The notes beneath the pieces were generated by a model. It searched no databases. It was not told where the DNA came from and saw nothing but the letters and a program-made list of their open reading frames with translations. Of a stretch of DNA of 64,000 nucleotides, positions 1 to 8,456 are shown one piece after another (position 1 is the stretch's first letter; every line of letters begins with the position of its first letter). Position numbers and translations under genes: made by a program. The stretch comes from Lachnospiraceae bacterium (lineage in GTDB: Bacteria > Bacillota > Clostridia > Lachnospirales > Lachnospiraceae): the NCBI GenBank assembly GCA_024683645.1, contig JAIKYA010000006.1, positions 1-64,000 on the forward strand, in the 5' to 3' direction.

Positions 1-1
1 G

Positions 2-259
2 CTGAAAAGATACGGAGTGAACGGATACTGTCCGGCCTGCATCCTTACGGACGCCGATACCATCACAGCCGGTGATCCTCTGACCAGAGCTCTTAACAGC
101 CAGTCGGATCATGCCGTTCCCTTACGCGTCGGCATAAACTATTACGCACCGGCAGCCATGCTCGGCGAAGCCTTATCCGACGGCAACGCGGCCGGCAGAT
201 CCGTTAAGGAGCTGTTGCGACAGGCAGTCGAGGGCATCACCTCCGAAGTAATGGAATAA
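2..259 (+). CDS. C-terminal end of an unrecognised protein (truncated by window edge)
   Basis: The frame is open from the first bases of the window and ends at a TAA at 257-259, so only the last 85 residues are visible. They contain a CPAC motif near the start and a helical, charged C-terminus (VKELLRQAVEGITSEVME). A terminator-like hairpin follows 25 bases downstream, which supports a real gene end. I do not recognise the family; the tail faintly resembles the end of an ABC solute-binding protein, but that is only an impression. Confidence 0.6.
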   Translation: MKRYGVNGYCPACILTDADTITAGDPLTRALNSQSDHAVPLRVGINYYAPAAMLGEALSDGNAAGRSVKELLRQAVEGITSEVME

Positions 260-284
260 CATCGTCAGCAAACATAAATCTACG

Positions 285-313
285 AAAGCCATGGGGCACC
301 CCGTGGCTTTATC
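285..313 (+). terminator. Intrinsic terminator of the upstream partial gene
   Basis: AAAGCCATGGGG (285-296) pairs with CCCCGTGGCTTT (299-310) across a two-base loop, with one T-G wobble. The U-tract is short, so termination strength is uncertain, but the position just after the stop codon fits. Confidence 0.6.
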
Positions 314-320
314 AATGTTT

Positions 321-509
321 CGACAATGTGCAGCCAAAGATCAGGCCCTTGCTAAGCCGGGCGTACACTAAGCTCAAACTTCGCAGCAAAACAATCCCTG
401 TCCTCGCAACGTTCTCTTCGAGAAGTTGCTGCGTCCGGGATATGCTGCTCGTTTTTGCCAAGTGTCGCCCTAAATCGCAGGGCCTTGATCCTTTGGCTGC
501 ACATTGTCG
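321..509. repeat. Long imperfect inverted repeat, about 190 bp
   Basis: The outer arms CGACAATGTGCAGCCAAAG (321-339) and the mirror image of 491-509 are identical. The match continues inward with small gaps: ATCA-GGCCCT, GGGCG-ACACT, GCAGCA and GCAAC-TTCTC all recur in inverted order, so nearly the whole segment folds into one long interrupted hairpin with its tip near 415-420. Open frames here are by-products of the palindrome. It could be a miniature palindromic mobile element, a large structured RNA, or the leader of the downstream bce-like operon. No target duplication is obvious. Bases 539-689 show nothing further that I recognise. Confidence 0.75.
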
Positions 510-538
510 CAGTTGATATACGAGGGCGCCCCTGCGAC
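506..538. other. Second hairpin abutting the long inverted repeat
   Basis: GTCGCAG (506-512) pairs with CTGCGAC (532-538), and the loop contains the palindrome GGGCGCCC. It shares its first bases with the end of the long inverted repeat, so the two could be alternative pairings of one RNA. Confidence 0.45.
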
Positions 539-689
539 TATAGGAAATGCGTAGGCGATATGTTACGGATTTGTAAGGTTTAAGGTGAAAGTGTAAGAAA
601 AAGCTATGGAAGGAAGAGCGGGGCAGTATTATAGTTTTGGCTGTGGTATAGATCAGGATGTAAGATCCGGGACGGAAAGGATAAATGAG

Positions 690-1460
690 ATGAGTGTGAT
701 ACTTGAAGTAAAGAATGCGGAGAAATATTACGGGAATAAGAACAATCTGACGGCGGCGCTGAACGATCTGAGTTTCAGTATTGAAGAGGGAGAGTTTGTG
801 GGGATCATGGGTGCCAGCGGCAGCGGAAAGACAACGCTGCTTAACTGTATATCCACGATAGATACACTTTCTGCAGGAAAGGTGTTGCTCAAGGGACAGG
901 ATATAGCGGAGCTTAAGGGGAAGAAGCTGGATGAATTCCGAAGCAGGATGCTGGGTTTCATTTTTCAGGATTTTAATCTTCTGGATACAATGACTGCAAG
1001 GGAGAATATCGCACTGGCGCTTTCCATACAGGGTGAGGGAGCGGCTGTTTCGGAAAAGAAGACGGAGGAAGCGGCAAAAACCCTGGGTATCACGGAGATA
1101 CTGGATAAGTATCCGTATGAAATGAGCGGAGGACAGAAGCAGAGAGTCGCGGCAGCAAGAGCAGTTGTAACGGATCCGGCACTGGTGCTTGCGGATGAGC
1201 CTACGGGAGCGCTTGATTCCAAGGCATCCGGGGCTCTTATGGAAAGTCTTATGAGTCTTAATAAGGAGAAGGGCTCGACCATACTCATGGTAACTCATGA
1301 TGCTTTCAGTGCGAGCTATGCAGGGCGCATCATCTTTATAAAGGACGGAAGGCTTTTTACCGAGATAGTACGGGAAGAGGGAGAGGAAAGAAAGGCCTTT
1401 TTCAAACGCATAGTTGACGTGACTACGGTACTGGGAGGCGAGATGGATGAACTCATTTAA
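690..1460 (+). CDS. BceA-type ABC transporter ATP-binding protein
   Basis: A 256-residue ATPase of the MacB/LolD/BceA group. It has Walker A GASGSGKT near residue 41, the signature segment MSGGQKQRVAAARA, and Walker B LADEPTGALD, followed by a switch histidine in VTHD. In this group the ATPase drives a large FtsX-type permease that senses and removes peptide antibiotics from lipid II-cycle targets. I chose the ATG at 690 because the family's N-terminus (VILEVKNAEKYYG) begins there and GGAAAGG lies about ten bases upstream; an in-frame ATG at 606 would add 28 unrelated residues. The stop overlaps the start of the permease, so the pair is translationally coupled. Confidence 0.92.
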   Translation: MSVILEVKNAEKYYGNKNNLTAALNDLSFSIEEGEFVGIMGASGSGKTTLLNCISTIDTLSAGKVLLKGQDIAELKGKKLDEFRSRMLGFIFQDFNLLDTMTARENIALALSIQGEGAAVSEKKTEEAAKTLGITEILDKYPYEMSGGQKQRVAAARAVVTDPALVLADEPTGALDSKASGALMESLMSLNKEKGSTILMVTHDAFSASYAGRIIFIKDGRLFTEIVREEGEERKAFFKRIVDVTTVLGGEMDELI

Positions 1461-3489
1461 GATAGCACTGAAGAATATAAAAAAATGCAGGCGGGATTAT
1501 TCGGTTTATTTCTTTACGCTTATCATCGGCGTTGCGATATTCTATATGTTCAATTCCGTCGGTACACAGGGACTGCTCGAGGATCTTTCGAGATCGGGAA
1601 ATGAGAATGTTCAGTCGCTGATCCGCATGACGGAAGCTGTTTCGGGAGGAGTAGCGATAGTACTCGGAATGCTCGTGATATATGCAAACAGATTCCTTAT
1701 AAAAAGACGTAAGAAGGAATTCGGTCTGTATATGCTGCTGGGAATGAGTAAAAAGAAGGTGTCGGGCATACTGGTCAGGGAGACCTGTATCGTAGGTTTC
1801 GTCTCGATGCTCATAGGTCTTGTCTCAGGTATATTCGGTTCACAGCTGCTTTCCATAGTTGTTGCTAAGATGTTTGCGATCGATGTCAGCAAATATACCT
1901 TTGATGTATCAAAAAGTGCGATAGTGATAACTCTTATCTGCTTTGTAGCGATATTTGCGGTAGTGCTCATCTTTAATGCGGGCATGGTCTCGAAGTATAA
2001 GCTTATCGATCTTTTAAATGCGGCAAAGATGAATGAGAAGCAGATCATACATAATACAGGTATCGCTATAGGCGGCTTTATCATATCACTCGCGGTTCTG
2101 ATCACAGCCTGTGTAAGGGTAGGTTTTTTCGGAAAGGATTTAGACAGAAATGGTTTTGTGCTCTGTATAATTTCAGGTATAGCGGGTATATTCGGGATGT
2201 TTGCCTTCTTTGCGGGCTTCTTTCAGAAGCTTATGGCGGGGAGGAAAAAGTTCTATGCAAAGGGACTGAATTCCTTTGTGGTAAGGCAGTTTAGCGGTAA
2301 CATGAATACTTCCGCAGTTTCGATGGCTCTTATTTCCATACTGCTCTTTGCAGCACTCTGCCTGTTTTCAAGCGGTTTTTCAATAAGGACCTATTTAAAC
2401 AAAAGGCTTGGAAATGCTACGCCGGTGGATGTGACCATGAACATCGAAAGTAAAGATGTTGAAAGTTTTCTTGAAGAAAAACAGATCCCGCTTAAGGACT
2501 GGGCGGGAGAGTATCTTACCATTCCCGTATATGAAGGACCTGCCGTAACCATAGCCGATACGGTAGCGCCGGTTATGGAGGAAGCAAGAAAGACCTTTAT
2601 GCATGCCAATTGGGAAGCGCGGGAAAATGTTATAAAGCTCTCGGATTATAATGCGCTGGAGCGTATGTACGGCAGAAAGGAACTGAAGGTAGGAGAAGGA
2701 AGTTATGCGATAGTTTCCGACTTTGAGCTTCTGAATACACTGCTCATACCGGCATTGGAAAAGGGGAATGAACTGACTGTAGCAGGCAGGAAGTTAAAGC
2801 CGGCATATGAGAGCGTGATAAATGAGTTCATACTGATGTCCGGAATGAGTGCGGATATGGGAGCAGTCATAATTCCGGATGAGGCCGTAGATGATCCGGA
2901 AAGCGGGTTTGAATGCACATCCACTCTGGTGATAGCCGATTACAGTGCGGCTTCAAAAGAAGAGCGTGAAAAGACTGATGAAAGACTGATGGCTGCACTC
3001 GGTGAGATCAATGAAAAGACCAAAAACGGAGATACTGCCGAAGGCGAGATCAGGGTGGCGATATCCGAAAAGACCGAAGTGGAAAAGGCGTCTGTCGGAA
3101 CATCGGTGATCACGGTATTTCTGGTGCTCTACATTGGTCTGGTATTCGTGATAGCCTGTGCCGCGATAATCGGACTCAAGCAGATGTCGGATGCACTCGA
3201 CAGCGCGGGCAGATTTGAGATACTCGCGAGGATAGGAGCAGGCAGGGATATGAGAGAGAAGGCTCTTTTCGCCCAGGTCATCATGAACTTCCTGATCCCT
3301 GTCATAGTAGCTGCATTTACCGCTTTCTTCGGACTCAGGTATATAAAAGGACTCATCTCTGCCGTAGGACTGGTCAATATGACTTCCGGAGTGGCGTTTA
3401 CTTTCGCAGTGATGCTGCTGGTGTACGGCGGCTACTTCTTGACAACTTACGCGGGTTGTAAGAAGATAGTCATGGGCATAAACACATAA
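1447..3489 (+). CDS. BceB-type ABC transporter permease (FtsX family)
   Basis: A 680-residue membrane protein with an N-terminal helix, a block of three helices near residues 55-160, further helices to about residue 310, a large extracytoplasmic domain (about 320-540) and a C-terminal FtsX block of three helices. This topology and length are typical of BceB permeases, whose big outer domain takes part in antibiotic recognition and signalling to the kinase. It starts inside the ATPase gene and is followed 11 bases later by a response regulator, the standard order of Bce modules. The drug recognised cannot be told from sequence. Confidence 0.9.
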   Translation: MNSFKIALKNIKKCRRDYSVYFFTLIIGVAIFYMFNSVGTQGLLEDLSRSGNENVQSLIRMTEAVSGGVAIVLGMLVIYANRFLIKRRKKEFGLYMLLGMSKKKVSGILVRETCIVGFVSMLIGLVSGIFGSQLLSIVVAKMFAIDVSKYTFDVSKSAIVITLICFVAIFAVVLIFNAGMVSKYKLIDLLNAAKMNEKQIIHNTGIAIGGFIISLAVLITACVRVGFFGKDLDRNGFVLCIISGIAGIFGMFAFFAGFFQKLMAGRKKFYAKGLNSFVVRQFSGNMNTSAVSMALISILLFAALCLFSSGFSIRTYLNKRLGNATPVDVTMNIESKDVESFLEEKQIPLKDWAGEYLTIPVYEGPAVTIADTVAPVMEEARKTFMHANWEARENVIKLSDYNALERMYGRKELKVGEGSYAIVSDFELLNTLLIPALEKGNELTVAGRKLKPAYESVINEFILMSGMSADMGAVIIPDEAVDDPESGFECTSTLVIADYSAASKEEREKTDERLMAALGEINEKTKNGDTAEGEIRVAISEKTEVEKASVGTSVITVFLVLYIGLVFVIACAAIIGLKQMSDALDSAGRFEILARIGAGRDMREKALFAQVIMNFLIPVIVAAFTAFFGLRYIKGLISAVGLVNMTSGVAFTFAVMLLVYGGYFLTTYAGCKKIVMGINT

Positions 3490-3500
3490 GGAGCAGACAG

Positions 3501-4211
3501 ATGTACCGTATCGGTATATTGGAAGATGATCTTAAGATGGGATCGGAACTTAAGATCTTTCTGGAAAATGCCGGCTATGAGGTCAGATTTATAGAACCGG
3601 CAGAATATAAAGGTATCAGTGAAGCGGAAATGATAGCTCTTCTTCTCGGAGAAGAGTTGTCACTTCTTCTTTTGGATATAGGACTTCCCGGCTTTGACGG
3701 GATACGCGTATGCAGAGAGCTTCGCGCAAAAAGCAGCTTTCCGGTGATAATGATAACAAGTGACAGCAGCGAAGTTACCGAACTGATGAGTATAGAGAGC
3801 GGCGCAGATGATTTTATTCCCAAGCCGTTTAACACACGGATACTCCTGGCAAGGATGGAAGGCATACTGAGGCGTGTATACAGCACCGAACTGCTGACTG
3901 ACCGTAAGGAAGTGTTTCTTGAGGATGGCCGGCTTTTTGTACTCGATAATGCGAAGGCAAGAGTGAGCGTTAAAGAAGGAGAAGAGGCGGAACTGACAAA
4001 GAATGAATTCCTGATACTTAAACTCCTGGTAAAAAATCAGGGGCGTGTGGTATCCAGAGATGAGATAATGGCGGAGCTGTGGGATAATGAGGATTTTGTG
4101 GATGATAATACGCTCACTGTAAATATGACGAGGCTTCGTTCGAAGCTTGATCAGATCGGTATAAAGGAAGCCATAGCAACCAAAAGAGGAGCGGGGTATA
4201 TTCTGAATTGA
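3501..4211 (+). CDS. OmpR/PhoB-family response regulator (BceR-like)
   Basis: A 236-residue protein with an N-terminal receiver domain: acidic pair ED near residues 8-9, phospho-acceptor aspartate in LLLLDIGLPGFDG, conserved Ser/Thr in MITSD, and lysine in IPKPF. The C-terminal winged helix spans about residues 150-234 (ELTKNEFLILKLL, NTLTVNMTRLRSKL). ATG at 3501 follows AAGGAGCAG. It lies between a BceAB-type transporter and a BceS-type kinase and overlaps the kinase start by four bases, so it is most likely the cognate regulator activating bceAB. Confidence 0.93.
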   Translation: MYRIGILEDDLKMGSELKIFLENAGYEVRFIEPAEYKGISEAEMIALLLGEELSLLLLDIGLPGFDGIRVCRELRAKSSFPVIMITSDSSEVTELMSIESGADDFIPKPFNTRILLARMEGILRRVYSTELLTDRKEVFLEDGRLFVLDNAKARVSVKEGEEAELTKNEFLILKLLVKNQGRVVSRDEIMAELWDNEDFVDDNTLTVNMTRLRSKLDQIGIKEAIATKRGAGYILN

Positions 4212-5206
4212 GTTTTGCAAGATATGTAAAAGAGCATGCCGTATGGATCGCGGCATTTTTGTTTGTCGCATTTACAACGGATATATTTCTGCTGACGATA
4301 AACGGCGCATTGTGGCTTATGATATATGTTGCGGCAGCATCGCTGCTTAGTCTGCTCGCGGGGCTGTTTGCCGGGTACAGGCATTCAAAGCTGTTTTATG
4401 ATGAGATACAAAAGAGGACAGAGGAACTGGAAAAAAAGTACCTGGTACCCGAGGTGATCTCTGAGGATGCTACCCAGGAGGGAGAGCTGGTACATGAAAT
4501 ACTTAAGAAGGCAGAAATATCGATGGCTGACAATGTGGCAAAGTACCGGCGCGAGACCGAAGAATACAGGGATTATGTCGAGAGCTGGGTTCATGAGATA
4601 AAGATACCTATATCGGCAGCCCAGATGATCACCGAGAATCATAAGGACGAAAGCGTAGGCCAAAGCGGAATCAGAGACGAGCTGGATCGTATAGAGTCCT
4701 GTGTCGAACAGGCTCTTTTCTATGCAAGAAGCAATTATGTTGAAAAGGATTATTTCATAAGGGAGATAAATGCTGCAGAACTGGTGCGGCGTGCGGTAGC
4801 CGGGCGCCGCAGGAGCCTGATAGCCCTGCGTGCAAAGATAGATATACGTATCGATGACAGCTTAAAGATCAGAAGCGATGCCAAATGGCTTTCGTTCATA
4901 CTGGGGCAGCTTATAGATAACAGCATCAAGTATGCGAAGGAGGACGGGCAGTTTGTGCTCTCCTTTTATACGGAGGAGACGGACGGACATGTAAATCTGG
5001 TGACAGAGGATAACGGGATGGGCATAAAGAGTTCCGAACTCCCACGTGTCTTCGAAAAAGGTTTTACAGGCAGCAACGGCAGAGCTGGAAAGGCATCGAC
5101 GGGCATAGGTCTGTATCTGTGCAGAAAGCTGTGCCTTCGTCTCGGTCATGATATGATCTGTCAGTCCGAAGAAGGAAAAGGTACTCTGGTAAAGGTGGTA
5201 TTCTGA
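4208..5206 (+). CDS. Intramembrane-sensing histidine kinase (BceS-like)
   Basis: A 332-residue kinase with two closely spaced transmembrane helices (about residues 10-30 and 34-55) and almost no outer loop, the hallmark of intramembrane-sensing kinases that read the activity of a partner BceAB transporter. The phospho-accepting histidine is in SWVHEIKIPIS, followed by an ATPase domain with N box (LIDNSIKYA), DNGMGI and a G-rich STGIGLYL segment. The start is TTG at 4208, overlapping the response regulator stop as TTGA; no better-placed ATG is in frame before the first helix. Its own stop overlaps the next regulator by one base. Confidence 0.92.
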   Translation: MSFARYVKEHAVWIAAFLFVAFTTDIFLLTINGALWLMIYVAAASLLSLLAGLFAGYRHSKLFYDEIQKRTEELEKKYLVPEVISEDATQEGELVHEILKKAEISMADNVAKYRRETEEYRDYVESWVHEIKIPISAAQMITENHKDESVGQSGIRDELDRIESCVEQALFYARSNYVEKDYFIREINAAELVRRAVAGRRRSLIALRAKIDIRIDDSLKIRSDAKWLSFILGQLIDNSIKYAKEDGQFVLSFYTEETDGHVNLVTEDNGMGIKSSELPRVFEKGFTGSNGRAGKASTGIGLYLCRKLCLRLGHDMICQSEEGKGTLVKVVF

Positions 5207-5898
5207 TGAATGAGTTTGCAGGGAAAAAAATACTGGTAACGGATGATGACGTATCCATAGGCGATATGCTTGAGGAGGCTCTCAAAGCAGAAGCTTATAA
5301 GGTATGCCGTGCGTATTCCGGGACGGAAGCCCTGATGGTGATCGAAAAGGAAAAACCCGATCTGGTACTGCTGGATCTGATGCTGCCGGGACTTAGCGGA
5401 GAGGAAGTACTGCCGAAGCTTTCCGGAATACCTGTCATAGTGGTAAGTGCAAAGACCGATATCGATAACAGGATAAAGCTCCTCTATGAAGGGGCCTGTG
5501 ATTATATAAGCAAGCCTTTTGTGATCGCCGAACTGCTGGCACGTATAGCCGTGCAGCTGAGGCTTGCCGGAACAAAAGAAAAAAACTTTGCTGATGATAG
5601 CGGAGATACTCTGGCTGCGGGAGGTGTGGAGCTTGACTTTGAACTGCTGAGGGCAGTATGCGGCGGCAGTGAAATAAGCCTTACACGTACCGAGGCAGCC
5701 ATACTCCGTATACTGATGAGTAATCCCGACAGGCCCATAAGCCGCGGGACTATACTTGACCGCATAAGTGAGGATACGCCTGACTGTACCGAACGTTCCC
5801 TGAAACAGCATATCAGCAACATACGTAAAAAGCTGCAGGCTGCGGACGGCATCGATCATATAGAAGCCGTATATGGTATAGGCTTTAAATTCAATTGA
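5206..5898 (+). CDS. Second OmpR/PhoB-family response regulator
   Basis: A 230-residue receiver plus winged-helix regulator: acidic DDD near residues 13-15, phospho-acceptor in LVLLDLMLPGLSG, VVSAK and SKPF switch residues, and a DNA-binding half from about residue 135 (LTRTEAAILRILM, SLKQHISNIRKKL). It overlaps the preceding kinase by one base yet sits just upstream of a different ABC operon, whose last gene is another kinase. I infer that it controls that operon and pairs with the kinase at 8457-9335, although it is co-transcribed with the bce module. Confidence 0.92.
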   Translation: MNEFAGKKILVTDDDVSIGDMLEEALKAEAYKVCRAYSGTEALMVIEKEKPDLVLLDLMLPGLSGEEVLPKLSGIPVIVVSAKTDIDNRIKLLYEGACDYISKPFVIAELLARIAVQLRLAGTKEKNFADDSGDTLAAGGVELDFELLRAVCGGSEISLTRTEAAILRILMSNPDRPISRGTILDRISEDTPDCTERSLKQHISNIRKKLQAADGIDHIEAVYGIGFKFN

Positions 5899-5901
5899 AG
5901 A

Positions 5902-5958
5902 TCTTGACACTTTCTTGACTATTCTTTGGCCGCTTTCTTGACCTTTATCTCTTATAAT
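5902..5958 (+). promoter_or_regulatory. Promoter with TCTTGAC direct repeats (likely response-regulator site)
   Basis: TCTTGAC occurs at 5902, 5913 and 5936. The first two are 11 bases apart and the third 23 bases on, which is the one-turn spacing used by OmpR/PhoB-family regulators. A consensus -10 TATAAT lies at 5953-5958, ten bases after the last repeat, with no -35 element at the normal distance, so transcription probably depends on an activator. The regulator gene just upstream is the obvious candidate. Confidence 0.6.
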
Positions 5959-5983
5959 GTGCGCATACAGGGAGGAAATAAAA

Positions 5984-6898
5984 ATGGAAACTATCTTTAA
6001 ATCTGAAAATCTGTGCAAAAAATACGGGAGCTTTTCAGCTCTTTGCGGGCTCGACATGGAGATACGGAAGGGCGAGATCTACGGCTTTGTGGGTAAGAAC
6101 GGTGCAGGTAAGACCACTCTCATCCGTCTGCTCTGCGGTCTGCAGCAGCCGACGTCCGGAAGCTTTACGCTGATGGGAAAGACAAACGATGATAAAGAAC
6201 TGTACCGTGAGAGACGCAGGATAGGTGCGGTTGTTGAATCACCGGCGATCTTTAAGGACATGAGCGCTAAGGATAATATCATACAGCAGTATCTGATGCT
6301 CGGGCTTCCCGATATGAAAGGCGCAGATGAACTGCTCAAGCTTGTGGGACTGGAAGATACAGGCAGGAAAAAAGCAAAGAACTTTTCACTCGGAATGAAA
6401 CAGCGTCTCGGGCTTGCGATAGCGCTCTGCGGACAGCCGGATTTCGTGATACTTGACGAGCCTACCAACGGCCTCGATCCGCAGGGGATCATAGAGATAC
6501 GTGAGCTCATACTTAAGCTTAACCGTGAGCAGGGCATCACTTTTCTGATCTCCAGTCATATACTTGACGAACTTTCGCGTCTGGCCAGCTGCTACGGTTT
6601 CATCGATAAGGGACGTATGGTGAGACAGATGACGGCAGAGGAACTGCAGAAGGAATGCAGGAAATCCGTGAGGATGAAGGTAAGCGACACAGGCATACTT
6701 GCAAAGATCATGGATGAAAAAGGACTGGAATATAAGATACTGGATAAGGATATGGCGGATGTATATGCCGAAGTCAACTTTTCGGAAATGGCCGAGGCTT
6801 TTGCAAAAGAGAACTGTACCATCTTCAAGATGGAAGAACATGATGAAAGTCTCGAAGCCTTTTATCTTGCTCTGCTTGGAGGAGAAAAAGATGCTTAG
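5984..6898 (+). CDS. ABC transporter ATP-binding protein, BcrA / lantibiotic-immunity type
   Basis: A 304-residue ATPase with Walker A GKNGAGKTT near residue 37, signature NFSLGMKQRLGLA, Walker B VILDEPTNGLDP and switch SSHIL. The extra 80-residue C-terminal domain is typical of BcrA-type ATPases. With the two 250-residue permeases that follow it should form an exporter protecting against a bacteriocin, lantibiotic or bacitracin-like compound. ATG at 5984 follows GGAGGAAAT; an upstream in-frame ATG at 5957 overlaps the -10 element and is rejected. The 3' end overlaps the first permease by eight bases. Confidence 0.92.
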   Translation: METIFKSENLCKKYGSFSALCGLDMEIRKGEIYGFVGKNGAGKTTLIRLLCGLQQPTSGSFTLMGKTNDDKELYRERRRIGAVVESPAIFKDMSAKDNIIQQYLMLGLPDMKGADELLKLVGLEDTGRKKAKNFSLGMKQRLGLAIALCGQPDFVILDEPTNGLDPQGIIEIRELILKLNREQGITFLISSHILDELSRLASCYGFIDKGRMVRQMTAEELQKECRKSVRMKVSDTGILAKIMDEKGLEYKILDKDMADVYAEVNFSEMAEAFAKENCTIFKMEEHDESLEAFYLALLGGEKDA

Positions 6899-7661
6899 GA
6901 TGTTTTATGCGGATTTAAGGAGTACACTGCGGAATAAGGGCTTTATCGAGTGCTGTGCCGGCGTCGCGGTGTACATGGCCGGCTTTGTGATAATTCTTTC
7001 GCTGATCATGGATATGATGAAAAAAGGCGACAGGATCTCCGCAGAAGAAATAATGAATGCTTATTCGGATATGGGCATACTGGTCGTAACGGCTGCTACT
7101 ATCTTTGTATTCAATACCGATTTCGCGGACGGGATCATAAGGAACAAACTGATCTGTGGCGTGAAGAGGAGAGGGATCGCCGCCTCATCAGTGACCTGCG
7201 GAATGATAGTCGGAGCGCTGATCAGCATAAGCGCCATAGTAGCAGGGAACCTGCTGGTGCCGTTTTTTTCAAGCGGATACATAAGCTATACAGTAAGCGA
7301 GGCACTAGGATCGTTTCTGGTGTTTATCCTTTCTTCCATGTCAGTAGGAGCTTTCGCTACGATGCTCATGATGGTTCTGGGCGGTACAAAAGCGGTATAT
7401 GTGGCAGGACTTGCAATTGCCTTCGGACTTAGGGTCTTTGGAATGGATGTTATGGAGAAGCTGTATCCGGAAAGCGGGGAATGTCTTTTGAGCGGAAGCA
7501 AACTGATACTGTACAGAGCCTATGACCGCTTTGTGCCTTATGCGCACTTTGCTTTCTTCAGACGCTGGGCAATGAGCGATTATATCATCGGCAGTGCGGT
7601 ATGTATACTGATCTCTTATCTGGCAGCGGTATTGATCCTTGAAAGAAAAGAGATAAGATGA
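6891..7661 (+). CDS. ABC-2 type permease (lantibiotic-immunity EG type), first subunit
   Basis: A 256-residue protein with six predicted helices: about residues 18-40, 60-75, 98-125, 135-160, 168-180 and 227-250. The N-terminus MLRMFYADLRSTLRNKGF is a cytoplasmic amphipathic start typical of LanE/LanG-like permeases. ATG at 6891 overlaps the ATPase end and has GGAGAAAAAG just upstream. It is paired with a second permease of the same size, as in immunity transporters that use two different membrane subunits. Substrate unknown. Confidence 0.85.
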   Translation: MLRMFYADLRSTLRNKGFIECCAGVAVYMAGFVIILSLIMDMMKKGDRISAEEIMNAYSDMGILVVTAATIFVFNTDFADGIIRNKLICGVKRRGIAASSVTCGMIVGALISISAIVAGNLLVPFFSSGYISYTVSEALGSFLVFILSSMSVGAFATMLMMVLGGTKAVYVAGLAIAFGLRVFGMDVMEKLYPESGECLLSGSKLILYRAYDRFVPYAHFAFFRRWAMSDYIIGSAVCILISYLAAVLILERKEIR

Positions 7662-7676
7662 CGATTGGAGGATATG

Positions 7677-8414
7677 ATGAAAAATCTTTATAAAGCAAAT
7701 CTGTACAGAATGATAAAAAGGCCTGATTATCTCCTTGGCTGTGTGATAGCCATGGTCGTGACCTGTGCGATAACAAGCGGTGCATATGCATTTCCTTTTC
7801 TTGCAGCGAAGACAGCTGATATAAGAATGCTTTTTACTGGAGCAGCCATGGTTTTATTCTTCAGCATATTTCCGCCGCTGTTCATCAATCCGGAATATGC
7901 CGACGGCTGTATACGTAACCGTATCATCGCAGGTTTCTCCCAGAGACAGGTGTACCTCAGCCACCTGCTGTCGATGGTAAGTGCGATGACGTTCATGTTT
8001 ATCTGCTATCTTATCGGCGGCCTGATCGGCGGAGCAGCTTTTGAAGCAAAGACCCTCGAAGCACTTTTCGTTCTCTTCATAGCAGTCTGTGCTTATGCGG
8101 TGCTTGCGGCTACGGTGTCCTTCCGCTTCAGAAAGATCATCGCATCGATGCTCACGACCATGCTGATATTCAACGTCTGTTTCAACGGCCTGCTGTTCGG
8201 AAATGCCATACTGTCGATACTTAATGGGGCTGCATTGCGCGTGGGAGCAGTGATCTATAACATCAACGCCTTCGGCCAGTGGTTCTGCCTTACAGGCTAT
8301 GCGGATGATGTGGCAAACCCCGGAAGCGGCATACAGATACTTCTTTCGCTGATGATAATGGTAATATCGTTTGTTTTTGGTATGGCCGGACTTGATAAGA
8401 GAGATCTGAACTGA
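7677..8414 (+). CDS. ABC-2 type permease (lantibiotic-immunity EG type), second subunit
   Basis: A 245-residue six-helix protein beginning MKNLYKANLYRMIKRPDY, with helices near residues 20-42, 52-72, 98-120, 128-150, 160-180 and 222-240. GGAGG at 7667-7671 favours the ATG at 7677; an adjacent ATG at 7674 and a TTG at 7665 are possible. It resembles the preceding permease in size and layout (NPEYADGCIRNRIIAGFSQRQVYLSHLL compares with the other subunit's DFADGIIRNKLICGVKRR segment), so the two probably arose by duplication and form a heterodimeric channel. Confidence 0.85.
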   Translation: MKNLYKANLYRMIKRPDYLLGCVIAMVVTCAITSGAYAFPFLAAKTADIRMLFTGAAMVLFFSIFPPLFINPEYADGCIRNRIIAGFSQRQVYLSHLLSMVSAMTFMFICYLIGGLIGGAAFEAKTLEALFVLFIAVCAYAVLAATVSFRFRKIIASMLTTMLIFNVCFNGLLFGNAILSILNGAALRVGAVIYNINAFGQWFCLTGYADDVANPGSGIQILLSLMIMVISFVFGMAGLDKRDLN

Positions 8415-8456
8415 GATAATATGTTGCCGGGACCATACATCCGGAAAGGATCATAA

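Noticed and set aside
312-1298. 328-residue minus-strand open frame across the palindrome and the BceA gene
   Set aside because: It is the shadow of a clear ABC ATPase gene; its composition is Arg/Leu/Ser-rich with no domain and no ribosome binding site.
5161-6057. 298-residue minus-strand frame
   Set aside because: Antisense to an intact response regulator and its downstream promoter; no recognisable protein features.
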